Origin: Rudaea cellulosilytica DSM 22992 | Lineage (GTDB): Bacteria; Pseudomonadota; Gammaproteobacteria; Xanthomonadales; Rhodanobacteraceae | Length of the DNA stretch: 64,000 bases | NCBI RefSeq assembly: GCF_000378125.1 | Contig: NZ_KB899241.1 | Location: 409,652-473,651 of the forward strand | Direction of reading: 5' to 3' | Shown: piece by piece, positions 28,117-36,567 of the stretch | Position numbering within the stretch: the stretch's first letter is position 1 | How the letters are laid out: each line of letters opens with the position of its first letter | Notes under the pieces: generated by a model | The model's database searches: none | What the model saw: the letters and a program-made list of their open reading frames with translations, nothing else | What the model was told of the DNA's origin: nothing | Program-made: the position numbers and the translations under genes

Positions 28117-29610
28117 TCAGGATTTGCGTCCGAGCAAGCGGCTCAAGAACGATCGGGATCGTGAATCGGCTTCAGAAGATGCTTCATCGTTGTTCGGCTC
28201 TGCCGTTGCCGTGCGAGGGTTGCTGCCCAGCATTTCGTCCAGTGTGCGCCGCATCGCAAGGGCCGCGTCGCGCGCACGGTCATGCGAGATCTGAAGCTTC
28301 TCCAATTCCTGTTTACTTGCCGCGACGGCTGCTTGTTCGTGCGCAAGTTGTTCGGCAATTTCCTGGCGCCCCAAAGCCTGCGTATGTTCGCGTTCGGTCG
28401 CCAGCGCGAGACTTGATTCCAGTCCGACCACTTGCTCCTGCAGGAGATCGCGTTCCTTCGCAGTCGCGGACAACTCGCCAGCCAAACGCGCGTGTATGTC
28501 CGCCATCTCCGTCAGCCGGTGTTCCGCTGCGGCGATGTCCTGGCGATACTGATCGAGTTGCTCCATACACCCTTTCAGCTCGGCCTCGCGACGCACCCCC
28601 TCGAAAACCGCGTGCTCCAAATCGCGCATTCGCTGGCTGATGACGGCACTCGCGAAATCCATCGATGCCCGCCATTCTTGTCCGGCGAGAACCACGGCGG
28701 CTTGCGTCACGACCTGACCATGGCGCACATCCTGCTCGGCCGTCAGCGCCCGCTGCATCCAATTCTTGTGCTGGACACGACTGGCCTGGAGAAGATTCGA
28801 CAACCCTGTCGCTTTCATCATCTTGAGCACGACAGAGTACGCATTTGCATTGTCGGCAACCCATTCGTCGAGCGGAACGGCACCTCGCCCCCGTCGTCCT
28901 GGAATGTGGCGCAGCCTAGGTTCAATCACGCTGCTGGCAGCCTCAACCAGGCTCGGATCGCTGCCCACGAATTCACCCAGCTGTTTCGCTACCCCTCGGG
29001 GATCGTCGAGCAGCATATCGAAATCAACGGCAACCCAAGGATGGGATCTGACGAAATAGCTGGCCGCCAACGACGACAGAACGGCGATTCTGCGATTGTG
29101 CTCCGGTTCAAGGACTCGATTTACCTGCGCGTTCGATGCGACAACCGCTTCGTTGGCGCGTCTGGTGATAACGCATTGGAGTTCAAAACCGGACTCGCGC
29201 AGCAACGAGCACCACAGCGGAAGCGTGAAGCAGAATCGCGGATCCTTGAGACCAATTCGCGCCGATCCAGAATAAGTGTCGGCGAGGAATGCGGAAACGC
29301 GTGGCTGGAACTTCGCGCACAGTTCATCGGTGAAGTCCGACTGAGCCGGAATGACATCGCAGTCGATGAAACTGCCGCCGAGTTCGGCCAGGATTTCATC
29401 ATTGATCGCATTCAATTCGACCTGCTCGAAGAAAATCGGATTGTGCGAGTTCTCCTCCGGGCTGACGAAAGTGGAGGGATCACCGAACTCCATTCCGAGC
29501 CGGCTGAGCATGTGCGATACGGCAGACGTTCCGCTGCGTGGAGAGCCTACGACGAGAACGGCGAGCTTGCGGCCGTTCGTATCCGATGTGGTGGTGGCCA
29601 AAGTTGTCAT
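28117..29610 (-). CDS. Sulfotransferase with long C-terminal coiled coil (candidate chain terminator)
   Basis: 497 residues. The N-terminal domain (about 14-240) is a PAPS-dependent sulfotransferase with the phosphosulfate loop GSPRSGTS (22-29). Residues about 325-460 are a continuous, Glu/Gln/Ala-rich heptad region predicted to be a coiled coil. A Ser/Asp-rich linker follows and ends in a short basic amphipathic tail SFLSRLLGRKS. The gene overlaps the wzt stop by 4 bases (ATGA). The plan of cap-forming enzyme, coiled coil and membrane-binding tail beside an ABC exporter with a carbohydrate-binding Wzt parallels E. coli WbdD, which uses a kinase/methyltransferase. I infer a sulfate-based chain terminator or length ruler. 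Confidence 0.82.
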   Translation of the reverse strand: MTTLATTTSDTNGRKLAVLVVGSPRSGTSAVSHMLSRLGMEFGDPSTFVSPEENSHNPIFFEQVELNAINDEILAELGGSFIDCDVIPAQSDFTDELCAKFQPRVSAFLADTYSGSARIGLKDPRFCFTLPLWCSLLRESGFELQCVITRRANEAVVASNAQVNRVLEPEHNRRIAVLSSLAASYFVRSHPWVAVDFDMLLDDPRGVAKQLGEFVGSDPSLVEAASSVIEPRLRHIPGRRGRGAVPLDEWVADNANAYSVVLKMMKATGLSNLLQASRVQHKNWMQRALTAEQDVRHGQVVTQAAVVLAGQEWRASMDFASAVISQRMRDLEHAVFEGVRREAELKGCMEQLDQYRQDIAAAEHRLTEMADIHARLAGELSATAKERDLLQEQVVGLESSLALATEREHTQALGRQEIAEQLAHEQAAVAASKQELEKLQISHDRARDAALAMRRTLDEMLGSNPRTATAEPNNDEASSEADSRSRSFLSRLLGRKS

Positions 29611-31001
29611 CGAGCTTCACTGGGAATCAAGGTGAGTCTTACTGCCGGCTCGACACTGATGTCGAAGAATCCGTCTAACCGCCTGTTTGTTTGAGTGGAA
29701 TCGATGCGGAACATCACGGCATCGACAATGCGATGCACGAATACGTCGCTCTGACCGTTTACGACACCCATGACCCCGGCATTCAGGAAATACGTCCCCG
29801 GCACCATCAGCGCCGCCAATTCGAACTGCACCCGAATCCGGCTGCCGGCGCGGACCAGGGGAATGGCGTCGCCATGCGCGTGCGAAGCCATCCCAGACAG
29901 TTCTACGCCGCTCACCGACTTGACCATCATGCCGAAATGGACGCGCTCGACGTCGCGGTCGAACTCGACGTCGTAACAATACACATAGGTCTTCCTCGGC
30001 GAGAGGACATTGACGGCCTCGCCGGCGTCGGTTTCCAGATGCGGGGCGAGGATGCGTGCGCCCAGCGACGCGTATTCCAAGGTGCTGGCCGGCTTCATGT
30101 TCGCGTCGAGCCAATGCGTGGACTCCGACCGGCTGATCTTGCTGAGCGGTATCTCGGCGCCGTCGACTTCGCTCAACACGGGGTCCTCCAGTGCAAGAGG
30201 CAATTCATCCGCCATGCGCGCATCGTCTTTGCAAATCTGCTCGAGGATGGCCGCGCGCTCAGCCGCAGGCGCGTTGATCAACTTCTGGTAGCGCGCCACC
30301 ACCGCCTTTGGTTCGCCGGTCATGATCCGGCGCCCGCCGTCCAGCAGGATTGCGCGATCACACAGTTGCGTGACCATACTCGCCGAATGCGAGACGAAAA
30401 GAATCGTCGCGCCATCACGCTTCATCTGCTCGATGCGTGCGAAGCACTTGCGCTGGAACGCTTCGTCGCCGACAGACAGCGCTTCGTCGATGATCAGCAC
30501 ATCGGGATTCACGCTGATCGCGACGGCAAAAGCGAGCCGGATGTACATGCCGCTTGAATAAGTGCGAACCGGCTCGTCGACGAACTCTCCTATGTCGGCG
30601 AAGTCCAGTATCGCCTGCATGCGGCTGTCGATCAGAGCCCCTTCGAGTCCCAGCACCGCGGCATTCAACCGGATGTTCTCGCGGCCAGTGAACTCGGGGT
30701 TGAATCCGGTGCCCAGTTCGAGCAGCGCCGCCACCCGGCCGACGACCTCCACCGAACCTTCCGAGGGGGAAACCGTGCCGCTGACGATCTGCAGCAAGGT
30801 GGACTTGCCGGAACCGTTGCGGCCGACGATACCCACCGTTTCGCCCTTCTTGATGGAAAAATCCACGTCGCGCAACGCCCAGAAAGCGCGTCCGCGCTCG
30901 GCCGAAGGGCTCAGCATGTCCAGAAGCCGATGGTGCGGCTTGGCGTAGATCTGATACTTCTTGCCTAGCCCCTGGGCTGCGATACACACGTCAGAGGACA
31001 T
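29607..31001 (-). CDS. wzt: O-antigen ABC transporter ATP-binding protein with C-terminal polymer-binding domain
   Basis: 464 residues. The nucleotide-binding domain has Walker A GRNGSGKST (60-68), the signature YSSGM (148-152), Walker B LIIDEALSVGD and H205. After about residue 310 a beta-rich domain resembles Wzt-C, which reads the chain-terminal cap of the polymer to license export. I chose the ATG at 31001 over the in-frame TTG at 31007; it overlaps wzm by 11 bases. It works with Wzm to move an undecaprenyl-linked polysaccharide across the inner membrane. The C-terminal domain points to recognition of a capped glycan, and the coupled sulfotransferase is the obvious source of that cap. Confidence 0.93.
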   Translation of the reverse strand: MSSDVCIAAQGLGKKYQIYAKPHHRLLDMLSPSAERGRAFWALRDVDFSIKKGETVGIVGRNGSGKSTLLQIVSGTVSPSEGSVEVVGRVAALLELGTGFNPEFTGRENIRLNAAVLGLEGALIDSRMQAILDFADIGEFVDEPVRTYSSGMYIRLAFAVAISVNPDVLIIDEALSVGDEAFQRKCFARIEQMKRDGATILFVSHSASMVTQLCDRAILLDGGRRIMTGEPKAVVARYQKLINAPAAERAAILEQICKDDARMADELPLALEDPVLSEVDGAEIPLSKISRSESTHWLDANMKPASTLEYASLGARILAPHLETDAGEAVNVLSPRKTYVYCYDVEFDRDVERVHFGMMVKSVSGVELSGMASHAHGDAIPLVRAGSRIRVQFELAALMVPGTYFLNAGVMGVVNGQSDVFVHRIVDAVMFRIDSTQTNRRLDGFFDISVEPAVRLTLIPSEAR

Positions 31002-31818
31002 CGGCAAACCCCGTTCTAGCTTTCTGGAACCAGGCGAATCCCGACAGCGCGAAAACGATCGCCAATGCGCAGTACACGGCCAACGCAGTCCAATCTGGCA
31101 GGCCGCCCTGCAGCGTCACGATGCGAAGCTGGTCGACGATCAGGGTAATCGGGTTCATCTTGAAATAAATCTGATACTCAGCCGGCACAAGACCCACGGG
31201 CATGATCGTCGAGGAAATAAACAGCATCGCCGTGGTGACAACCGGCATCATCTGTCCGATGTCGCGGAAATAGACGCTGAGCGCACCCAGCCACCATGCG
31301 AAGCCGAGCGCGACGATCGCCATCGGCAAAAACACCAGCGGAGCGAGCAGGAAAGTGAGGGGAATCGCCCCATGCACCACGAGCAACCCGATCGCGAGCA
31401 CAAGGAGATTCGCCAGGAAATGAAATGCCGAAGCAATCACCAACGGCCATGGCAGGATCTCCAGGGGGAAAACCACACGCTTGACGTATGCTGGATTCGA
31501 CGTAACCAGCATCGGGGCGCGGTTGAGACATTCGGCCAAGAACCCGTGCGTTATCAGGCCGACGAAAATGATCAGGACGAATTCACTTGTCGAATCGACG
31601 CCGGGCCAGCGCGATTTCAATATATGGCCAAAGGCGATCGAATACACCCCAAGCATCACGAACGGCGCGAGGACAGACCAGACCACTCCGAGCAGCGCGC
31701 CGCGATAGCGCCCGAGTACCTCGCGCTTCGACAACTCGACCACCATCGAGCGATACGGATTCCAAGCGGGGACGAGTATCGAATTCCTCGAGTTCACGCG
31801 CAGACTACTCCGATCCAT
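30991..31818 (-). CDS. wzm: O-antigen ABC transporter permease
   Basis: 275-residue ABC-2 type permease with six membrane segments. It has the family N-terminal block LSKREVLGRYRGALLGVVWSVLAP and the later YFRDIGQMMPVV and FKMNPITLIVDQ motifs. It forms the export channel with Wzt. The start ATG (31816-31818) overlaps the stop of the upstream metB-type gene (TGATG), which links exporter expression to the CBS/metB unit. Confidence 0.93.
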   Translation of the reverse strand: MDRSSLRVNSRNSILVPAWNPYRSMVVELSKREVLGRYRGALLGVVWSVLAPFVMLGVYSIAFGHILKSRWPGVDSTSEFVLIIFVGLITHGFLAECLNRAPMLVTSNPAYVKRVVFPLEILPWPLVIASAFHFLANLLVLAIGLLVVHGAIPLTFLLAPLVFLPMAIVALGFAWWLGALSVYFRDIGQMMPVVTTAMLFISSTIMPVGLVPAEYQIYFKMNPITLIVDQLRIVTLQGGLPDWTALAVYCALAIVFALSGFAWFQKARTGFADVL

Positions 31819-32981
31819 CAGGCGAGCGCGGCGGAAAGCTCGGCGCGCAGGTCGCTCACGTCTTCGACACCGACGGACAACCGGATCAGGCCGTCACTGA
31901 TGCCGAGCTGCTTGCGGTTCGCCGGAGGAATCGAGGCGTGAGTCATGATCGCCGGATGCTCGATCAGGCTTTCGACGCCGCCGAGCGATTCGGCCAGCGC
32001 AAACAGATGGCAGCGCTCGAGCACGCGGCGCGCCTTGCGCAGACCGCCCTTGACCTCGACCGAGATGATCCCGCCCGGGCCGTCCATCTGTTTCTTCGCG
32101 AGCGCATGCTGCCGGTGCGACTTCAGGCCCGGATAGATCACGCGTTCGACCGCGGGATGTTTTTCCACCCAGCTGGCGAGTTCCTGTGCGCTCGCGCAAT
32201 GCGCGCGCATGCGCAGATGCAGCGTCTTCAGGCCGCGCATCGCGAGGAAGGCGTCGAACGGCCCCGCGATCGCACCGACCGAGTTGTGCAGGAACGCCAT
32301 CTGCTCGGCGAGTTCCTTGTCGTCGCCGGCGACGACGATGCCGCCGACCATGTCGGAATGGCCGTTGAGATATTTCGTCGCCGAATGCAGCACCAGATGC
32401 GCGCCGTATTCGAGCGGACGTTGCAGCATCGGCGAGCAGAACGTGTTGTCGACGACGAAGATCAGTCCGTGCTTCTTCGCGAATGCGCCAACCTTGGCGA
32501 GATCGACCAGAGTCAGCATCGGATTGGTCGGCGTCTCGGCCCAGATCATGCGCGTGTTCGGCTTGAGCGCCGCTTTCAACGCAGCCTGATCGTTCAAGTC
32601 GAGAAACGTGAAATCCAATCCGGCGGAACGCCGGCGCACGCGCTCGAACAGGCGGTAACTGCCGCCGTAGAGATCGTTCATCGCGATGACGTGACTGCCC
32701 GAGTCGAGAAGGTCGAGCACCGTACTCGCTGCGGCGAGGCCGGACGCAAACGCATAGCCGCGCGTGCCGCCTTCGAGGTCGGCGACGCAACGCTCATAGG
32801 CCATGCGCGTCGGATTCTGCGTGCGGCTGTACTCGTAGCCTTTGTGCACGCCCGGGCTCGACTGCACATAGGTCGAGGTCGCGTAGATCGGCGTCATGAT
32901 CGCGCCGGTCGAGGGATCGGGGTGCTGGCCGGCGTGGATTGCGCGCGTACCGAGGCCGAGAGATTTCACTGACTTTGTCAT
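31818..32981 (-). CDS. Cystathionine gamma-lyase/gamma-synthase (Cys/Met PLP enzyme)
   Basis: 387-residue cytoplasmic PLP enzyme. SATKY (K203 carries PLP), GYEYSRTQNPTR (49-60) and the YGGSYRLF region are all present. Beside a CBS gene it most likely cleaves cystathionine to cysteine (reverse transsulfuration), but gamma-synthase (metB) cannot be excluded from sequence alone. The start is the ATG at 32981; the longer reading begins at a TTG. A run of eight A residues lies just upstream on the coding strand. The Xanthomonas homologue, usually called metB, marks the other edge of its LPS locus. Confidence 0.88.
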   Translation of the reverse strand: MTKSVKSLGLGTRAIHAGQHPDPSTGAIMTPIYATSTYVQSSPGVHKGYEYSRTQNPTRMAYERCVADLEGGTRGYAFASGLAAASTVLDLLDSGSHVIAMNDLYGGSYRLFERVRRRSAGLDFTFLDLNDQAALKAALKPNTRMIWAETPTNPMLTLVDLAKVGAFAKKHGLIFVVDNTFCSPMLQRPLEYGAHLVLHSATKYLNGHSDMVGGIVVAGDDKELAEQMAFLHNSVGAIAGPFDAFLAMRGLKTLHLRMRAHCASAQELASWVEKHPAVERVIYPGLKSHRQHALAKKQMDGPGGIISVEVKGGLRKARRVLERCHLFALAESLGGVESLIEHPAIMTHASIPPANRKQLGISDGLIRLSVGVEDVSDLRAELSAALA

Positions 32982-33056
32982 GGATGTGCTTTTTTTTGGA
33001 AAGTGCAATCAGGGATGACTGCTTTTGGTTCTCGTGATCGGGGACGATCTCAAAAA

Positions 33057-34427
33057 TTACTGCACGCGTCTGCGCAGATAGTTGAGCAGATCGATACGCG
33101 TGATCAGACCGAGGAACTTGTCACCGTCCACGACGATGGCAACGTGGCCGGCATCGAACACCGGCAGCAGCGCCTCGATCGGCGATTTGACGTCGAGCTT
33201 CTGCAGCTTGCCGACCATCGCGGTCGAGACCGGATCGCGGAATTTTGACTCGTCGCCGTAGACGTGCAACAGCACGTCGGATTCGTCGACGATGCCGACG
33301 ATCGCATCGCCGTCCATCACCGGCAGTTGCGACACGTCGTACAGCTTCATGCGCTGGTAGGCGGTGACGAGCGGTTCGGCCGGGCCGACGACGACAGTGT
33401 CGCGCTGCGAGTAGGGGCGCAAGATCAGATCGCGCAGGTCGCCGTAATGCTCGCGCTCGAGGAAGCCGTTGTCGAGCATCCAGTAGTCGTTGTACATCTT
33501 CGACAGGTATTTGTTGCCGGTGTCGCAGACGAAAACGAGCACGCGCTTCTTCGTCGTCTGCGCGCGGCAGTACTTGAGCGCCGCGGCGGTCAGCGTGCCG
33601 GTGGACGAGCCGCCGAAGATGCCTTCCTTCGCGAGCAGCTCGCGCGCGGCAAGGAAGCTTTCCTTGTCGGTGATCGCATACGCCTTCTTCACGCGCGAGA
33701 AATCGGAGATCGACGGCAGGAAATCCTCGCCGATGCCCTCGACCATCCAGCTCGCCGACTTGGTCGAAAGCGTACCCTCATTGATGTACTGGGCGAGGAT
33801 CGAGCCGACCGGGTCGGCAAGGACCAACTCGACGTTCGGCGCCGCCTTGGCGAAGTATCGCGACAGGCCGGTCATCGTGCCTGAGGAGCCGCAGCCGAAC
33901 ACGATCGCGTCGAGTTTGCCGTCCATCTGGCGCAGGATCTCGGGGCCGGTGCCTTCCTCGTGCGCACGCGGGTTGTCGGGATTGCCGAACTGGTTGATGA
34001 AGTATGCGCCCGGCGTGTCGTCGGCGATCTGCTGAGCCAGATCCTGGTAGTACTGCGGATGGCCCTTGGCCACGTCCGAACGCGTCAGCACGACCTCGGC
34101 ACCCATCGCCTTCAAATTGAAGATCTTCTCGCGGCTCATCTTGTCGGGCACGACGAGGATCAACCGGTAGCCCTTCTGCTGAGCGACGAGCGCAAGGCCG
34201 ATGCCGGTGTTGCCCGCGGTGCCTTCGACCAGCGTGTCGCCGGGCTTGATCTTGCCGGCCTTTTCCGCGGCTTCGATCATCGACAGGCCGATACGATCCT
34301 TGATCGAGCCACCGGGGTTGGCGCTTTCGAGCTTGAAATACAGCTCGCACGGACCCGCGTCGAGGCGTTGCGCCTGGACGATCGGCGTCTCGCCGATCAG
34401 TTCGAGCACGCTGCGGTGTACGGCCAT
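33057..34427 (-). CDS. Cystathionine beta-synthase
   Basis: 456 residues. It condenses homocysteine and serine (or related substrates) to cystathionine. PLP lysine K43 sits in GGSIKDRIG, followed by EGTAGNTGIGLAL and the GSSTGTL phosphate-binding loop. Two CBS regulatory domains occupy about 335-456. There is no N-terminal heme region, as is usual in bacteria. A clear AGGAG precedes the ATG. It lies 75 bases upstream of the gamma-lyase/synthase and should share an operon with it and probably with wzm-wzt. Confidence 0.93.
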   Translation of the reverse strand: MAVHRSVLELIGETPIVQAQRLDAGPCELYFKLESANPGGSIKDRIGLSMIEAAEKAGKIKPGDTLVEGTAGNTGIGLALVAQQKGYRLILVVPDKMSREKIFNLKAMGAEVVLTRSDVAKGHPQYYQDLAQQIADDTPGAYFINQFGNPDNPRAHEEGTGPEILRQMDGKLDAIVFGCGSSGTMTGLSRYFAKAAPNVELVLADPVGSILAQYINEGTLSTKSASWMVEGIGEDFLPSISDFSRVKKAYAITDKESFLAARELLAKEGIFGGSSTGTLTAAALKYCRAQTTKKRVLVFVCDTGNKYLSKMYNDYWMLDNGFLEREHYGDLRDLILRPYSQRDTVVVGPAEPLVTAYQRMKLYDVSQLPVMDGDAIVGIVDESDVLLHVYGDESKFRDPVSTAMVGKLQKLDVKSPIEALLPVFDAGHVAIVVDGDKFLGLITRIDLLNYLRRRVQ

Positions 34428-34581
34428 GAAGACTCCTGTATGCAGGTACCGGCACAGGAGCCGGCGACTGGGCCGAATATGATACAGGACTAAGCGCGCC
34501 GGGCCTTTGCGGTCGCGCGCGGGGCGCCTTGGGGGTTACGGACCACAGGGGCGCTATCGATCAAGCAAGCCCCTGCGATCC

Positions 34582-34600
34582 ACCGGGAAAGCCCGGTTTT
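34582..34600 (+). other. Hairpin downstream of the YdcH-like gene
   Basis: Perfect ACCGGG/CCCGGT 6-bp stem with an AAAG loop followed by TTTT on the plus strand. It lies just 3' of the minus-strand gene ending at 34619, but that strand has no U-tract after the stem, so terminator function for that gene is doubtful. Confidence 0.35.
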
Positions 34601-34618
34601 GTGTGTGGTGATCGCCGG

Positions 34619-34843
34619 TCAGTGCAACGACTGATGGCGGTCCCACAGCTCGGTGAGACGGTCCTTGGTGCGCAACTTTTCGCGCTTCATGGTCATCAGG
34701 GTCATGCTGTCCATCGGCAGCACGCCTATTTCGGCGTCGTGCACTTTCTTGTCGAGATCCTTGTGATGCCGGTACAGGTCGCGAAACTCCGTGTCGCTGG
34801 CCAGCAGGGCATCGATTTCGCTTTTCTGACGGTCTTCGAACAT
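34619..34843 (-). CDS. DUF465 (YdcH family) small protein
   Basis: 74 residues, highly charged and alpha-helical, with the family core FRDLYRHHKDLDKKVHDAE and the conserved middle LKREKLRTKDRL-like stretch (here MKREKLRTKDRLTELW). A strong AGGAG lies 9 bases upstream. Function is unknown; homologues are short cytoplasmic proteins. The gene stands alone between CBS and the OmpA-like gene. Confidence 0.85.
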   Translation of the reverse strand: MFEDRQKSEIDALLASDTEFRDLYRHHKDLDKKVHDAEIGVLPMDSMTLMTMKREKLRTKDRLTELWDRHQSLH

Positions 34844-35095
34844 CGGCCAATCTCCTCTTTCAGGGGTGCACGCCGACGCCGCTCCGGCCGCGGGGCCGGA
34901 ACGTGGGGGTGTGCAGGGTCAAGGAAGGAGCGAAGGGTGCATGCCAGCTACGCTTCACCGCGGCGGGTGAAGTGCAGGCGCAATGGAAGGCGAAGGCTGC
35001 ACTCATGGGCTCGGCTGCCGGCCCGCTGAGGACGGAACGGCAACCCCACGCTACTCCTTTGCCGGCGCTCGCGCAACCCGCAAAATGCCCGGGGT

Positions 35096-36067
35096 TCAGC
35101 GGTCGGAAAAGCTGGCCACTGCCCCGCGTGAAGCACCGCTCTTGGCGCCGGCACCGACCGCGCTGATGCGCTTGGCTGGGACGCCGGCGGCGACCAAGGC
35201 GTCGCGAACCGCCTGCGCGCGCAGCTGTGACAGGGCCTGGTTGGCTTTGGCTCCGCCGCCGTCGTTGGCGTACGCCTCGATATGCACGGACTTGCCCGCG
35301 GCGGCCGCGGCGATCTTGGCGATCTGAGCGCTGCCGGCTGGCTTGAGTGCGGCCTGGCCAGGCGCAAAGGCAGCCTCGCCGAGTGCAATTGGCGCGACCG
35401 ATTTGGCCGCCGGCGCCGCGGGTTTGCCGGCGCCGGGCGGCGGCTTGGCCCCGCTCGCGGCGAGCAATTCGGCCTCCTTGCGCGCCAGCTCCGCCTCGCG
35501 CGCCTGCGCATCGGCGAGCTTACGCGCCTGCGCCGCTTGTTTCTTTGCGGTTTCGGCCTGCTTGGTCGTCTGCGCGCTGGTCTCGCGTGCCTCGTCGGCC
35601 TCGGCGCGCAGGCGATCGGCCTCTTCCTGCTGGGCGAGGCTCTGGATGCGCTGACGCTCGAGCTCGAGGCGTGCCTGTTCCGCATCGCGCCGGCTTGCGG
35701 CGATCAGGATCTGATCGTGCTCGCGGTCGAGTGTCTGGATCTTGCGCTCCTGCACCACCGCCTGCGCCGCGGCGTAGGCGATATCGATGCGGCGCTCGGC
35801 GAGGAAAACGTAGTGGTCGTGTAGCTTGCGCTTGCCGCCGAACTCGGCGAGATTGGCCAGCGCCTGCTCGGCCAATGCGACTTCTGCCGGCGCCAGGCCG
35901 CCGAGCGTGCGATCGCCGATCAACTGGTTGAGGCTGCCGCGCAATCGATCGTAGTCGGGGTCATCTTTTTGCGCCCAGGCCGTGCCGGCAAGCGCCAGCA
36001 GCAGCAAGAAAGCGACGCGACGCAGCGGTCGAATCCCGAACCTCGAACCATCCATCGCGGCTTTCAC
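35096..36067 (-). CDS. OmpA-like outer-membrane/periplasmic protein with helical stalk
   Basis: 323 residues. A signal peptide (about 1-32, ending AWA) is followed by an alpha-helical, Glu/Arg/Ala-rich stalk (about 100-200) that should form coiled coil, a Pro/Ala linker, and a C-terminal OmpA-type peptidoglycan-binding domain (about 225-323). The start is GTG 36067: an AGGAGGGG site sits 7 bases upstream, and GTGA overlaps the stop of the lipoprotein gene. It probably tethers the envelope to the cell wall together with that lipoprotein. Confidence 0.83.
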   Translation of the reverse strand: MKAAMDGSRFGIRPLRRVAFLLLLALAGTAWAQKDDPDYDRLRGSLNQLIGDRTLGGLAPAEVALAEQALANLAEFGGKRKLHDHYVFLAERRIDIAYAAAQAVVQERKIQTLDREHDQILIAASRRDAEQARLELERQRIQSLAQQEEADRLRAEADEARETSAQTTKQAETAKKQAAQARKLADAQAREAELARKEAELLAASGAKPPPGAGKPAAPAAKSVAPIALGEAAFAPGQAALKPAGSAQIAKIAAAAAGKSVHIEAYANDGGGAKANQALSQLRAQAVRDALVAAGVPAKRISAVGAGAKSGASRGAVASFSDR

Positions 36068-36456
36068 TGAAACCCCTCCTGCTTCGCCTCGGCCGGTATC
36101 GACAGGTCGTTGCGCAATTGTGTGTTCTCGCGCATACGCGCGTCGACGCGCTCGCGCGCCTTGCCCAGCCGGGTCTTGGCCTGAGCGAGATCGCCGGCCA
36201 CCTGCGCCTCGTCGGCGAACTGCGCGGCCACGTCGTAATCTTCCTGCTTCATCGCCCCGCGTGCTTGGCCGAGACGCTCCTGCGCCATGCGCAGCTCTGC
36301 GGATGCGTAGATCGAGGCGCCGGCCTCGCGCGCGCTGTCCACGCGTCGCGTAGCCTCCTGCATCTCTGCGAGTGGTGGCTTGGTCTGCGCGCAGCCCGCG
36401 ACGCAGATCACAAAAATCGAGAACCCGGACAGGGCCATGGCACGCAGGATTGTCAT
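36064..36456 (-). CDS. DUF4398-type small lipoprotein
   Basis: 130 residues. A lipoprotein signal peptide ends in VAGC (Cys22), followed by a helical, Glu/Ala/Lys-rich body with the ASAELRMAQERLGQARGAM stretch typical of DUF4398. It pairs, by a 4-base overlap, with the OmpA-like gene, as such genes often do. I took the ATG at 36456; MALS at 36438 is another choice. Much longer readings upstream are shadows of pilU on the other strand. Confidence 0.82.
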   Translation of the reverse strand: MTILRAMALSGFSIFVICVAGCAQTKPPLAEMQEATRRVDSAREAGASIYASAELRMAQERLGQARGAMKQEDYDVAAQFADEAQVAGDLAQAKTRLGKARERVDARMRENTQLRNDLSIPAEAKQEGFQ

Positions 36457-36567
36457 ATCATTCCGCAGGGGTTCAAAAGCTCGAAGTCGGTTCGCGCATT
36501 GTCCACAAAGCGCAGGCACAATGGCAACGACCGCATCGGCATCGCAACGACAGGGGCAAGACTCAGC

